Shown: positions 25,363-34,164, counted from the first letter of the stretch. The stretch is DNA of 64,000 nucleotides from CAJINA01 sp964647585 (GCA_964647585.1 CAZYGG010000004.1:41486-105485); one strand, 5' to 3'. Notes: generated by a model not told the origin, from the sequence alone. Made by a program: numbers and translations.

Positions 25363-26214
25363 TTAGACCAGCAGATCCGCCACGAAAACCCCGTCACCGT
25401 AATGGGCAGCGAGGGCCTTTGCCGCAAAGCGGGCGGTCCGGGCATCAGCAAACAGCCCAAACACGCTGGAGCCGCTTCCGGACATCAACGCACCTGTAGC
25501 CCCGTTTTCCAGCAACTTCTTTTTAACAGCTGCAATTTCAGGATATCGTGCAATTACAACTGTTTCCAAATCATTATACAAATGCTTGGCAGGTATAAAC
25601 CCATTTTGTTTTAAAGAGAAAGATTTAAGGTGATTTTCACATTTTGTCAATCCCAAATTCAGTTTTTTGTATACACTGGCCGTCGGAATACTAAATCCGG
25701 GATAAATCACAACCACCTTCCAGCGATCGAGCCCGTCAAATGCCGTCAGACGCTCGCCAATACCGGTTGCCAGGGCCGGCCGGCCGAACATGAAAAACGG
25801 AACATCCGCACCGATTGAAACCCCCATGCGGATGAGCTGATCCGTTGAAAAAGGCTGCCCGTAATGCTTGTTCAAACCCCTTAAGACCGTGGCCGCATTG
25901 CTGCTGCCGCCACCCAGCCCCGCCCCCACCGGGATCTGTTTTTCTATCTCGATGGCAACCCGATCGCTCGCCGGGTACTGTTCGTAGAACAACTCGGCCG
26001 CCCGCACAGCCAGGTTGGACCGGTCCTCCGGCACATCGGGAAAAGAGCAGGTGACCGAAATGGCGGTCGCGCCTGTTCGCAGAACAACCCGGTCGCTTAG
26101 ACTGATGCAGCCCATGAGCGAGACCAGATCGTGGTAGCCATCCGGCCGCTTGCCGGTCACCTTGAGAAACAGGTTAATCTTGGCCGGTGACCCGAGTTCA
26201 AGGCTAACGGTCAC
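25363..26214 (-). CDS. ispE: 4-diphosphocytidyl-2-C-methyl-D-erythritol kinase
   Basis: IspE phosphorylates CDP-ME in the non-mevalonate isoprenoid pathway. GHMP-kinase motifs are present: SPAKINLFLKVTGKRPDGYH at the N-terminus, the ATP loop PVGAGLGGGSSNAATVL in the middle, and SGSGSSVFGLF near the C-terminus. The start codon is GTG at 26214, overlapping the stop of the upstream DUF1844 gene by one base, so translation is probably coupled. The length of 283 aa is typical. Confidence 0.95.
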   Translation of the reverse strand: MTVSLELGSPAKINLFLKVTGKRPDGYHDLVSLMGCISLSDRVVLRTGATAISVTCSFPDVPEDRSNLAVRAAELFYEQYPASDRVAIEIEKQIPVGAGLGGGSSNAATVLRGLNKHYGQPFSTDQLIRMGVSIGADVPFFMFGRPALATGIGERLTAFDGLDRWKVVVIYPGFSIPTASVYKKLNLGLTKCENHLKSFSLKQNGFIPAKHLYNDLETVVIARYPEIAAVKKKLLENGATGALMSGSGSSVFGLFADARTARFAAKALAAHYGDGVFVADLLV

Positions 26215-26558
26215 TATTTGCTCTGCTTGACAAAGTTAATCCGCAGATCATACAGGATGTTCTGCAGAAGTTTCTCCTCCTCTGTCGAGAGATTGCCCCG
26301 GGTCTTTTCCTCAAGCATGACCAGGATATCGATGGTCTGTTTCCCCAGCTCCAGGTTCTTGACCTTCTGCCCCTGGATCGGATCTTCCATGAGCCCCAGA
26401 TGCATGAGCGCGGACGCATTCAGGGAAACCACAAAGGTGGAAAAATTCATCTCCGGCAGCGGAATCTGGCTTTCAGGCCCGGAATCAGGTTCGCCTGCGG
26501 CGTCATCGGGGGCGTCTTTCATTATAAACCCCTGTTTTTCCTCTTTGTTCTCTGTCAT
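26214..26558 (-). CDS. DUF1844 domain protein
   Basis: A small, probably cytoplasmic protein of 114 residues. After a low-complexity acidic N-terminus, the segment from about residue 36 (MNFSTFVVSLNASALMHLG) to the end matches the DUF1844 pattern, including GLMEDP and LELGKQTIDILVMLEEKT. The function of the family is unknown; genes for it are common in deltaproteobacteria. It has a good GGAAAGGGG ribosome-binding sequence and overlaps ispE by one base. Confidence 0.85.
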   Translation of the reverse strand: MTENKEEKQGFIMKDAPDDAAGEPDSGPESQIPLPEMNFSTFVVSLNASALMHLGLMEDPIQGQKVKNLELGKQTIDILVMLEEKTRGNLSTEEEKLLQNILYDLRINFVKQSK

Positions 26559-26608
26559 TATTTCCCCTTTCCTCTAAAATGATGACCCTGTATAAGTCAC
26601 CGTCCCGC

Positions 26609-28189
26609 TTAAAATTCAAGCGGAATGGCTGTCCTGACCGAGGCCAGGCCTCTGAGCTCTTCAAACACACTATCGGGAATAGGCGTGTCAGTGCACAAGA
26701 AGATAATGTTGTTGTCCCCGTCTTCCTCCTGCCCCACCTGCATCCGGCCGATATTGATATTATGGTTGCCCAGCGTGGTGCCAATTTCGCCTATGGACCC
26801 GGGCCGGTCGATATTGTAAATCAGGCCAAGGTGGCCGTTGGGGACCATTTCAAGGCGGAAGGAGTTGATGCGTACAATCCGGGGATCATTTTTGCCAAAA
26901 ATAGTTCCGGAAACCAGACTCGTCGTCTCGGTGGTTACCACTTTGACGGTAATCATGTTCATGTATTCATCTGAATCGGCCGTCTCGGTTTCGGTTACCT
27001 TGATGCCCCTGTCCTTGGCAATGATCCTGGCATTTACGAAATTGACATCGTCCTTGACTACAGGCAACAGAAGACCCCTGAGGCCGGCGGTGGTAACCGG
27101 GGAGAGGTCCAGACCCTGGAAATCACCAACATATTCAATGATCACCTCTTTGAGCGCGCCAGTGGTCAACTGGGCCTGCAGGCAGCCGATTTTATCGGCA
27201 ATCGAAAGAAAGGGCCCCAGCTTTTCGAGGAGCTCGCCGGTCACGGACGGCACGTTAACGGCATTGCGGATTGTCCCGTTTTTAAGATAATCGATAATCT
27301 GATCGGCGACCGCCACGGCAACGTTGGTCTGAGCCTCACGAGTGGAAGCCCCCAGGTGCGGGGTGCAGATCAGTCGATCCAACCCAAGTAACGGTGAATC
27401 TTCCGGCGGTTCGGTTTCAAATACATCCAGCGCGGCACCGGCCACCTTGCCGGACTCCATGGCCGCGTACAGGTCATTCTCGTCAACTATCCCGCCGCGG
27501 GCACAGTTGACGACCATCACCCCGTCCTTCATCTTGGCAAAGGCATCCTTGTTGATGAGCCCGGTGGTTTCCTTTAGCTTTGGAACGTGAATGGTAATGT
27601 AATCCGCCCGGGTGTATAATTCGTCGAGCGAGGCAGACTCAAACCCTGCTTTTTCAATAACTTCCGGCGTCACGAACGGATCGTATACAATGACTTTCAT
27701 CCTGAGGCCCCTGGCCCGGTCGGCCACAATGGACCCGATATTTCCATAGCCGACAACCCCCAGAACCTTATTATAAATCTCGCGTCCCTGTAGCTTTTTC
27801 TTGTCCCAGCGCCCCGCCTTCAACGAAGCGGTTCCCTCGGGGATATTGCGGGAGAGCGATAACATCATGGCGATGGCGTGCTCGGCGGTGGTTACTACGT
27901 TACCGCCGGGGGTATTCATGACAACCACTCCGCATTTGGAGGCCGCGGGGATATCGACATTGTCCAGCCCGATGCCGGCGCGGCCCACTACTTTCAGGTT
28001 TTTTGCGGCCGACAGGAGGTCTTCGGTCACTTGGGTGGCACTCCTGATAACCAGGCCATCATACTCCCCGATGATATCCTTGAGTTCATCCGGGGACAAA
28101 CCGGTTTTTACATCCACGTCTATCCCGTCTTCCTGCGCAAACATTTCGATCCCGATTTCACCCAGCATATCACTTACCAGAACTTTCAT
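26609..28189 (-). CDS. serA: D-3-phosphoglycerate dehydrogenase
   Basis: SerA catalyses the first step of serine synthesis. The catalytic and NAD domains show VIRSATQVTEDLL, VGYGNIGSIVADRARG (the NAD-binding GxGxxG), CARGGIVDENDLY and CTPHLGASTREAQ with the catalytic His. An intervening domain and a C-terminal ACT domain (VPNGHLGLIYNIDRPGSIGE) make this the long 526-aa form, typically serine-inhibited. The ATG at 28189 is preferred to the GTG at 28195 because GGGAG is only three bases from the GTG but nine from the ATG. It heads the minus-strand run through DUF1844 and ispE. Confidence 0.96.
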   Translation of the reverse strand: MKVLVSDMLGEIGIEMFAQEDGIDVDVKTGLSPDELKDIIGEYDGLVIRSATQVTEDLLSAAKNLKVVGRAGIGLDNVDIPAASKCGVVVMNTPGGNVVTTAEHAIAMMLSLSRNIPEGTASLKAGRWDKKKLQGREIYNKVLGVVGYGNIGSIVADRARGLRMKVIVYDPFVTPEVIEKAGFESASLDELYTRADYITIHVPKLKETTGLINKDAFAKMKDGVMVVNCARGGIVDENDLYAAMESGKVAGAALDVFETEPPEDSPLLGLDRLICTPHLGASTREAQTNVAVAVADQIIDYLKNGTIRNAVNVPSVTGELLEKLGPFLSIADKIGCLQAQLTTGALKEVIIEYVGDFQGLDLSPVTTAGLRGLLLPVVKDDVNFVNARIIAKDRGIKVTETETADSDEYMNMITVKVVTTETTSLVSGTIFGKNDPRIVRINSFRLEMVPNGHLGLIYNIDRPGSIGEIGTTLGNHNINIGRMQVGQEEDGDNNIIFLCTDTPIPDSVFEELRGLASVRTAIPLEF

Positions 28190-28722
28190 CGCCACTCTCC
28201 CAGTTTTTGATTAATTGTAGCTGTCAATGTGACCCCTCAACATATAAAATTCGGACTGTTTGTCAAGAATAAAGCCGGGCAGTTACACGCTATTTTACAG
28301 GTCAACCCGCATCCCTTGCCCGGCACCGACCCTAAGAAAGCCAATCCATAAAATGAATCAACTTTAAAGGCCGTTTTCTAGGCTTCAGAAAGATACCGGT
28401 TACATTGTATTTCAGTAAAAACCGCAGCACGCCCAAGGGGAAGGGGCGCTATGAGGTGAGAATGCCGCTATATAACTATGGATGCCCCCCATTTCACTTC
28501 GTGGAGACCGGCCACAGCGGGTAGGTTTTGGTTCTGGGCAAGGCCGCAGCATTCCTGGCAAGCCGAGGCGTAGACCATCTACGTCGAGGGTTGACAGGAA
28601 GCGCCTGTCCGGCATAGCTTTCGGCGACGCCGGAAGAACGCAGCCCGGGCCAATCCGTCTTCGCCAGAGGCTACGCCGGACACGAAGATGCCCCATCTCA
28701 ACTCACGGTGTCCGCGGACACC
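28190..28722. other. structured intergenic region between serA and mlaA
   Basis: No gene is supported here. From 28565 to 28722 there are successive hairpins: 28569-28583, 28593-28609, and a longer-range pair TGTCCGGC (28606-28613) with GCCGGACA (28675-28682). A perfect 16-bp palindrome at 28707-28722 directly abuts the mlaA stop. This could be a repeat element or a structured 3' UTR/RNA of the mla transcript. The first ~200 bases should contain the serA promoter, but no clear -35/-10 pair was found. Confidence 0.45.
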
Positions 28723-29520
28723 TTATTGGCCGACTTTCGTCCTGCGATATTGTATATACCCATCCCGAAACGCCTCATAAGGATCGAGAGCCGCATCTTT
28801 GATGGTTTCGTAGTCGCCTATCCGGAAAGAAGTGGCGTTGACATTCTTGCCGGCCCATACGGCGTAGGATAGCTGCCACGGTTCAAGATACGAGAGCGGG
28901 TCCACCGCCCAGTTGCCCAGCCGGCCAATGCCATCCCGCAGGGTTGAGGGTCCCAGCATGGGCAGCACCAGATAAAATCCGTTGCCAAACCCCCAGTAAC
29001 CGAGTGTCTGACCGAAATCCTCTTCCGGCGGATTGAGTTCCGGATAGCGCCGGGCTACGTCCGCTAAACCCAGAACCCCGGCAGTCGTATTGATGAAAAA
29101 TTGACCGAATTCGGCGCCCGCATTTTTAAATTTCCCCTGCAGCAGACAGTTCGTAAACCGTACCGGTGCATAGAGATTGTCAAAAAAATTCAGAGCACAT
29201 ACGCGTATCTCGATGGGCACAACAACCTTATACCCGCGGGCCACCGGTTTGAGAACCCAGAAATAGAGTTTGTCGTTAAAAATGTGAATTGCGTAGTTTA
29301 CCGGTTTGAAAGGGTCCGGTACGGAAATGGCCCCGCCGCCGTCATCGTCCAGGTCTTCATCGAAAAACTCCTCATCCTCGAAAAATTCCTGGTCTTCGTC
29401 CTCGCTATCTTCTTTGAATTCGGTATCCGCAGTCTCTGCCGCAAATAGAGGGGCCGGCAAGATAGCCGGCCCGGCGAGCATCAGGATTGCTAATATTACT
29501 ATAATTTTCAACTGCTTCAA
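28723..29520 (-). CDS. mlaA: MlaA (VacJ-like) outer-membrane lipid-asymmetry protein
   Basis: MlaA removes misplaced phospholipids from the outer leaflet of the outer membrane. The protein has a signal peptide (about residues 1-28), then a strikingly acidic stretch of Asp/Glu (about 33-62) not typical of the family. The conserved core follows: DPFKPVNYAIHIFND, NLYAPVRFTNCLLQGKF, FGQFFINTTAGVLG, DFGQTLGYWGFGNGFYLVLP and GPSTLRDGIG. No lipobox Cys is evident near the cleavage site. It is the last gene of a three-gene minus-strand operon with mlaC and an MlaF-like gene. Confidence 0.93.
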   Translation of the reverse strand: MKQLKIIVILAILMLAGPAILPAPLFAAETADTEFKEDSEDEDQEFFEDEEFFDEDLDDDGGGAISVPDPFKPVNYAIHIFNDKLYFWVLKPVARGYKVVVPIEIRVCALNFFDNLYAPVRFTNCLLQGKFKNAGAEFGQFFINTTAGVLGLADVARRYPELNPPEEDFGQTLGYWGFGNGFYLVLPMLGPSTLRDGIGRLGNWAVDPLSYLEPWQLSYAVWAGKNVNATSFRIGDYETIKDAALDPYEAFRDGYIQYRRTKVGQ

Positions 29521-29534
29521 TTCTGTCTCGCTTT

Positions 29535-30143
29535 TTACTCAAGCTTTCCTTTAAGTTTTTTGATGAGACTATCCGGGGTACCCTTCTCTTTTGCAAGGAA
29601 CGTGTTAAACTGGCGTCTGTAATTCAGCACCAACCCGATGCCTTCGACATTTATGTCGTAAACCTTCCACTCCCCCGCTTTAAAGCGCACCTTGTAATCA
29701 ACCGGAATTTCCTGATTCTGTCGTTTAATCACGGTTTTTACAACAGCCTTTTTTTTCGAAAACACCTCCTCACCAATAAAAAGCACCTGTTCATCCTGAT
29801 ACTCTCCCTGAATCTTGGAGATGTAGGTGTTGCCCAGCAGCTGTGAAAAGACATCGGCAAATTCTTTTCTCTTTTCAGGGGAAAAGCGTTTCCAGTTCTT
29901 CCCGAGCGCCAATGCTGAAATAAGCCTGAAATCGAAAGCCTGGCGTATAATAGCCCACATCTGGTCGGCCTGCGCGCGACGCTGGGCATCCGTTTCCACC
30001 GACTGGTCTCTCAGGAGGCTGATGCCGTCATTAATGGGCTGTCTTACCGCTTCGGTGGCCGGACCGGCAACCACGGCAAGCGGGCTGCCTAAAACCGCCA
30101 GCACCATCAAAACCAGGCAACCGGTGAGTGCTGTACTTTTCAT
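29535..30143 (-). CDS. mlaC: MlaC-type periplasmic phospholipid-binding protein
   Basis: MlaC shuttles phospholipid between the outer-membrane MlaA complex and the inner-membrane MlaFEDB transporter. A signal peptide (residues ~1-26, ending AVVAGPA) precedes the MlaC/Ttg2D domain, with FDFRLISALALGKNWKRFSP, FSQLLGNTYISKI and WKVYDINVEGIGLVLNYR. The ATG at 30143 overlaps the stop of the MlaF-like gene (ATGA). It ends 14 bp before mlaA. Family assignment rests on sequence pattern and context. Confidence 0.92.
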   Translation of the reverse strand: MKSTALTGCLVLMVLAVLGSPLAVVAGPATEAVRQPINDGISLLRDQSVETDAQRRAQADQMWAIIRQAFDFRLISALALGKNWKRFSPEKRKEFADVFSQLLGNTYISKIQGEYQDEQVLFIGEEVFSKKKAVVKTVIKRQNQEIPVDYKVRFKAGEWKVYDINVEGIGLVLNYRRQFNTFLAKEKGTPDSLIKKLKGKLE

Positions 30144-31351
30144 TCCAGTATCCTTTGCTCAGTATCAAGATTAAACTTGTAAAAAGGTGTCTGCATGGAT
30201 TCCGCCAACGCCATGACCTGTTCCACGGAACTGTCACCACGGGCTTGGGCAAACCCGGCATTTATGGAAAAGAAAGCCCCGGGTTCAGGCTGAACAGCGG
30301 CAATTGTGCCGGCGTTCATCGCCCCGGCCAGCTTGGCGCAAACCTGCCGCGATTGTTCCATATCCGTATGGGGCAGCTGAATCTGGATTTTATCAGGCGG
30401 TAGATAGATACATCTGTCCGCCCCGCGAACGTTGGACTGGATCTGATCAGCCAGTGTCTGCAGGGCTTTTTCAGCGCCGCTATTGTCCAGTTTCTTCCGG
30501 ATTTCGTCCATATTATCAACACTGAGTATGACCACGGCAAAATCTCCCGGATAGAGCTGGTCGAACGAATCGTTTGACGGCTGATCAGCGGTCACTTCCG
30601 GTCCGCCCCCGCTGTCATCGGCCTCCTGGAGAAAGCCGGTGATGGCCGGATCCTGCGCATCGCGGATCTCAGCGGGAGTACCCTCGAAAAATATCCGCCC
30701 GCCGTCCAGCATGGCCACCCGGTGTGAAATTTCAAAAACATCCGGCACATCCTGGCTGGTAATAATCGCCGTAAAGCCCATCGCATTCTGGCATTCAGCG
30801 ATGAGGCTGTATACCGCGTTCTTACGGATGGGATCCATGCCGGCAGCCGGTCGGTCAAACAATACGATTTGCGGTCCGGTTACAAGCGCCCGGGCCAGAA
30901 TAACCGTTTTATTTGCCTCGCCCGACAGCTGAAAAGGAAAGTCGCGGCCCACCGGACCCAGCTCCAGCCGGTTGATGATGTCACTGACCCGCTCTCTGAC
31001 TGCGCTCTCCGACACCCCCGCCTGCTCTCGCAAAGGCAGAGCAATGTTTTCAAATACGTTCAGGGCGTCTAAGAGAGCTGTTTCCCGAAAAATAGGACTG
31101 CACACCTGGGGCCAGGGTGTCCCGGCCCCGGCAGTGTCAGGTGACAATGCCTGGCCGTCATACACAACCCCACCGCTGTCCGGTTTCATCTGACCGGCAA
31201 TGTGGTTTAAAACAATGCGCTTGCCGGCGCCTTGCGGCCCAACCAGTGTGGTTATCTGACCTTTATATACATTCAGGTTGAGGCCATTGAGAACAGTCAG
31301 GTTACCGAAGCTTTTATGGACATCTGTAAATTGAATCAGCAGTGGTTTCAT
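30140..31351 (-). CDS. MlaF-like pseudo-ATPase fused to a degenerate GGDEF-like domain
   Basis: Residues 1-~230 align with the MlaF ABC ATPase fold, but every catalytic element is altered. Walker A is GPQGAGKR (38-45, Ser/Thr replaced by Arg45). The Q-loop Gln is Arg (IFRETALL, 87-94) and the signature LSGGQ is LSGEA (142-146). Walker B reads VLFDRP with the catalytic Glu as Arg167, and the H-loop His is Gln200. The C-terminal ~160 residues have the GGDEF-domain pattern (VVILSVDNMDEIRKKL, an Arg-Asp turn, FSINAGFA), but the GGDEF loop is LPPDK. It is therefore probably regulatory or scaffolding. The ATG at 31351 has AGGATT upstream; the frame continues to a less likely TTG at 31393. Confidence 0.82.
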   Translation of the reverse strand: MKPLLIQFTDVHKSFGNLTVLNGLNLNVYKGQITTLVGPQGAGKRIVLNHIAGQMKPDSGGVVYDGQALSPDTAGAGTPWPQVCSPIFRETALLDALNVFENIALPLREQAGVSESAVRERVSDIINRLELGPVGRDFPFQLSGEANKTVILARALVTGPQIVLFDRPAAGMDPIRKNAVYSLIAECQNAMGFTAIITSQDVPDVFEISHRVAMLDGGRIFFEGTPAEIRDAQDPAITGFLQEADDSGGGPEVTADQPSNDSFDQLYPGDFAVVILSVDNMDEIRKKLDNSGAEKALQTLADQIQSNVRGADRCIYLPPDKIQIQLPHTDMEQSRQVCAKLAGAMNAGTIAAVQPEPGAFFSINAGFAQARGDSSVEQVMALAESMQTPFYKFNLDTEQRILE

Positions 31352-31667
31352 GGGAATCCTGTTTAAGTTAAAGTCAGGGACTTGTTTGGGCAAAAGTCCT
31401 GTTATTCTACAAATTTCTGCAAAATTATATGGAAAAGACCCCTGAGTGTCAAGGTGAATACAAATCCTTTGGCGGTCGGGAACGCTTTTGAAGCAACCCG
31501 GCTGCCGGAAAATCTGCCCCGCCGGCGTATCCCCTGTAAAACAGGCCGGACATCTGGTTCCCGCCCTTCATTTCACCAGGTAAAATTGCATAATTTGACT
31601 TTAATATCAGATTGATATAGATAATTGGAGATAGCTTCATGAAACAGTCAACGTCGAGGTTCTTGAA

Positions 31668-32336
31668 TTGGGCCGTACATTCAAACGGCAACTCATCGTT
31701 TTCACCCGCTTCCCTGTAGCGGGCGTTACCAAAACCCGCCTGATCCCCACATTGGGAGCCGCCGGGGCCGCTTTATTGCAGCGCAAGATGACGGAGCATA
31801 CGCTCAAGCACGCCGGCCGCACCCGCATCACACCAGAGCCAGCCGTCGAAATCAGATTTGAAGGCGGGAACAAAGAGCGGATGCGGGCCTGGCTGGGGGA
31901 CACCTATCTCTACCAGCCCCAAGCAGGCAATACCCTGGGAGACCGAATGGCATCCGCCTTGGGGGACGCTTTTCAGAACCGGGTCGATCAGGCGGCCCTG
32001 ATCGGTACGGACATTCCGGGCCTTACATCCGCAACCCTGGAGAGCGCTTTCGACAGCCTCGGGGAAGCCGATGTGGTCCTCGGGCCGGCCAGTGATGGCG
32101 GGTATTACCTGATCGGGATGCATTGCGGGGCATTTCCGGCAGCCCGGAAACTGTTTGTAAACATGAACTGGGGCACAGACAGCGTTCTGGCCGATACACT
32201 GGAAATTGCCGCCATTTCAGGATTGCGTACCCGACTGCTGGAAGAACTGACCGATGTTGATGTCCCCGCTGATCTTTCGACCTGGGAGCAGGAAGTAACG
32301 AATCCTGGCCCTGAGGACCAAGTTTTTAAAGACTGA
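31668..32336 (+). CDS. DUF2064/TIGR04282-type glycosyltransferase-like protein
   Basis: The protein has the nucleotidyl/glycosyltransferase-A fold of the TIGR04282 family: FTRFPVAGVTKTRLIP at the N-terminus, ALIGTDIPGL in the middle, and GPASDGGYYLIGM further on. The substrate is unknown. The only usable start is TTG at 31668, preceded by GAGG at about eight bases; an in-frame stop lies at 31632. The last dozen residues and the stop codon fall in a copy of the ~35-bp dispersed motif, so the original C-terminus may have been replaced. It is divergent from the mla operon. Confidence 0.85.
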   Translation: MGRTFKRQLIVFTRFPVAGVTKTRLIPTLGAAGAALLQRKMTEHTLKHAGRTRITPEPAVEIRFEGGNKERMRAWLGDTYLYQPQAGNTLGDRMASALGDAFQNRVDQAALIGTDIPGLTSATLESAFDSLGEADVVLGPASDGGYYLIGMHCGAFPAARKLFVNMNWGTDSVLADTLEIAAISGLRTRLLEELTDVDVPADLSTWEQEVTNPGPEDQVFKD

Positions 32337-32341
32337 ATAAA
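32301..32341 (+). repeat. ~35-bp dispersed motif, copy 2
   Basis: This copy, with core TGGCCCTGAGGACCAAG, overlaps the 3' end of the DUF2064 gene and supplies its final codons and TGA stop. It is nearly identical to copy 1 at 11411. Confidence 0.7.
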
Positions 32342-32420
32342 CAACCACGCCTGAAACGGGTGGTTTACGTTTGTCGCTGGTAAACTTTGGGGGGGCCGTT
32401 TCTAATATGAAGGGGTGTAA

Positions 32421-33284
32421 ATGATGCTTACTGTTGACCTGTCAGAATCGACGCTGGAACGCGCCCAAAACCCGTCTCTTTTTTTCAGAAACCATATGGC
32501 TGAAAATGAAAAGGCCAGAATGGTCATTGTCCATGGTCTCGGCGAGCATTCCGGACGGTACCTGGCCCTGGCGGATCATCTGGCCGGTCTGGGATTTTCC
32601 CTCTGGATTCTTGATCTGAGGGGCCACGGAAAATCCGGCGGCGACAGGGGTCATGTGGACGCTTTTGATGATTATACCCGGGATGTCCGGGAAATTCTGG
32701 ATCAAGCCCTGATCGACAAACCAGCCAGAACGCCGGTTTTCCTACTGGGACACAGTATGGGGGGGCTGGTCGCCATCCTGGTTGCCCTTGAACACCAGGA
32801 CTTGATCGACGGCCTGGTTCTCTCATCACCGGCTCTGGGCGTGGCCACACCGCTCCCCGCCGTTAAAAAAATTGCGGTCACATGCCTGGCCCGGCTCTTT
32901 CCCCGGCTGGGCATCAAAAATGAGCTCGACCCACAGAATGTGAGCCGTGATCCGGAAATCGTAAAACAGTACATCGCGGACCCACTGGTTCACGACCGGG
33001 TTTCGACCAACTGGTTTATTCAATTTTTAGGCGCCATTGAAAAAGCCTTCGACCGGGCAGCGGAGATTCAATTGCCAATCCTGGTTCAGGCCGCGGGAGA
33101 AGACCGGCTCGTAGACACGCACGCCGTGGAGGCATTCTTCGAAAAACTGACCATGCCGGACAGGGAATTGAAGGTTTTCAGTGATCTTTACCATGAAATC
33201 TACAACGAGACTGAACCGGATCGGGAAACAGTCATCGCTGCTCTGACCAGCTGGTTGACGGACAGGATATGTGAAAGTGCATGA
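32421..33284 (+). CDS. alpha/beta hydrolase, monoacylglycerol lipase/lysophospholipase-like
   Basis: A 287-residue serine hydrolase of the alpha/beta fold. The oxyanion-loop segment VIVHGLGEHSGRY, the LDLRGHGKSGG strand, and the nucleophile elbow GHSMGG are typical of the Hydrolase_4/lysophospholipase group. The acid residue is likely in AAGEDRLVD, and the His in LYHEIYNE. It probably acts on lysophospholipids or monoacylglycerols in the cytoplasm; the actual substrate is unproven. Its stop overlaps the following phosphatase start (ATGA), indicating coupling. Confidence 0.88.
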   Translation: MMLTVDLSESTLERAQNPSLFFRNHMAENEKARMVIVHGLGEHSGRYLALADHLAGLGFSLWILDLRGHGKSGGDRGHVDAFDDYTRDVREILDQALIDKPARTPVFLLGHSMGGLVAILVALEHQDLIDGLVLSSPALGVATPLPAVKKIAVTCLARLFPRLGIKNELDPQNVSRDPEIVKQYIADPLVHDRVSTNWFIQFLGAIEKAFDRAAEIQLPILVQAAGEDRLVDTHAVEAFFEKLTMPDRELKVFSDLYHEIYNETEPDRETVIAALTSWLTDRICESA

Positions 33285-33934
33285 GCAGATTCAAAGCCAT
33301 CATTTTTGACCTTGACGGAACCCTGCTGGACAGCCTGGAAGACATCGCCGACTCCATGAACCTTGTTCTGAAACGCGCCGGTTTTCCGCCCCACCCTGTT
33401 GAGGCCTACAAATACTTTATCGGCGACGGGATGGATGTTCTCGTAGAAAGAGCCCTCGGACCGGAAAACACACGCCCGGCAGTGATCTCCAAATGCCTGG
33501 CCGCCCTGCAAAAGGTATACAGCGAGCACTGGGCCGCCAAAACCCATCCCTATCCCGGCATTGCGAATCTTCTCAACCGGTGCGAGGCCATCGGGCTAAA
33601 AATGGGGATTTTATCCAACAAACCGGACGATGCCACCCAGGCGACTGTCGACCATTTCCTACTGCCGGAAATATTTGCGGCCATTCACGGGGCGCGCCCG
33701 AACATCCCTAAAAAGCCGCATCCCCTGGGCGCGGAATTGATGGCCGGACAAATGGGGATGGAACCTGAGGAATGCATCTTCCTGGGGGATATGCCTGTAG
33801 ATATGCAAACCGCCGTGGCGGCCGGAATGTATCCGGTCGGGGCTCTCTGGGGCATGCGGACAGCCCGGGAACTGAGCGCGGGCGGGGCAAAAATGCTCGC
33901 CGTCACACCGGCTGACCTGGCCGAATGGTTGTAA
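33281..33934 (+). CDS. HAD-family phosphoglycolate phosphatase-like protein
   Basis: This 217-residue HAD phosphatase shows motif I DLDGTLLDS, motif II LSNKP and motif III/IV FLGDMPVDMQTA. A cap-domain insert follows motif I, as in the Gph subfamily. The likely reaction is dephosphorylation of 2-phosphoglycolate or another small phosphate ester. It is translationally coupled to the upstream lipase and followed immediately by a dispersed motif. Confidence 0.87.
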   Translation: MSRFKAIIFDLDGTLLDSLEDIADSMNLVLKRAGFPPHPVEAYKYFIGDGMDVLVERALGPENTRPAVISKCLAALQKVYSEHWAAKTHPYPGIANLLNRCEAIGLKMGILSNKPDDATQATVDHFLLPEIFAAIHGARPNIPKKPHPLGAELMAGQMGMEPEECIFLGDMPVDMQTAVAAGMYPVGALWGMRTARELSAGGAKMLAVTPADLAEWL

Positions 33935-33936
33935 AG

Positions 33937-33966
33937 AGTCTTGGCCAGAGGACAAAGCTTTAGATT
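33937..33966 (+). repeat. ~35-bp dispersed motif, copy 3 (degenerate)
   Basis: TTGGCCAGAGGACAAAGCTT resembles the motif core with two short deletions. It begins directly after the stop codon of the HAD phosphatase. Confidence 0.5.
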
Positions 33967-34013
33967 AATTCAACAGAGGGTGTATAACCAGAGCACTCTG
34001 TCGTAGCTTGGCC

Positions 34014-34164
34014 GGATTCAGGTGGATAGGCTATAGGCATTTAGGCGGTAGGGAAATCCCGGGAAATGGCTTTTAGCAATCAGCTCTTGGCGGTTAGCGA
34101 TCCTGTATTACATTGTTTTTTGCATTTCAGCTAAAAGCTAATAGCCTACAGCCTAAACACCTGG
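34014..34164. repeat. 150-215 bp dispersed element, copy 1
   Basis: This copy shares long near-identical blocks with 49499-49710 and 52805-53020: a TAGGC/TTTAGGC-rich left arm, the phrase TTAGCGATCCTG, the core TGCATTTCAGCTAAAAGC, and a CCTACAGCCTAAA right arm. The arms are partly complementary, so the element can fold on itself. It is the shortest of the three. It lies in the gap between the HAD phosphatase and the Nudix gene, and no ORF is supported in it. Confidence 0.8.

Noticed and set aside
28482..28802. Possible 106-codon gene in the serA-mlaA gap
   Set aside because: It runs through hairpins and into antisense mlaA; arginine-rich composition without domains. The region is better explained as structured or repeat DNA.
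31639..31719. Short ORF from ATG 31639 before the DUF2064 gene
   Set aside because: It stops after 26 codons in another frame and shows no conserved features; it does not extend the DUF2064 frame.
34014..34164. CRISPR-like array suspected from repeated TTAGC/TAGGC units
   Set aside because: The units are not direct repeats with regular spacers; they are arms of one self-complementary element also found at 49499 and 52805. No cas gene is present.
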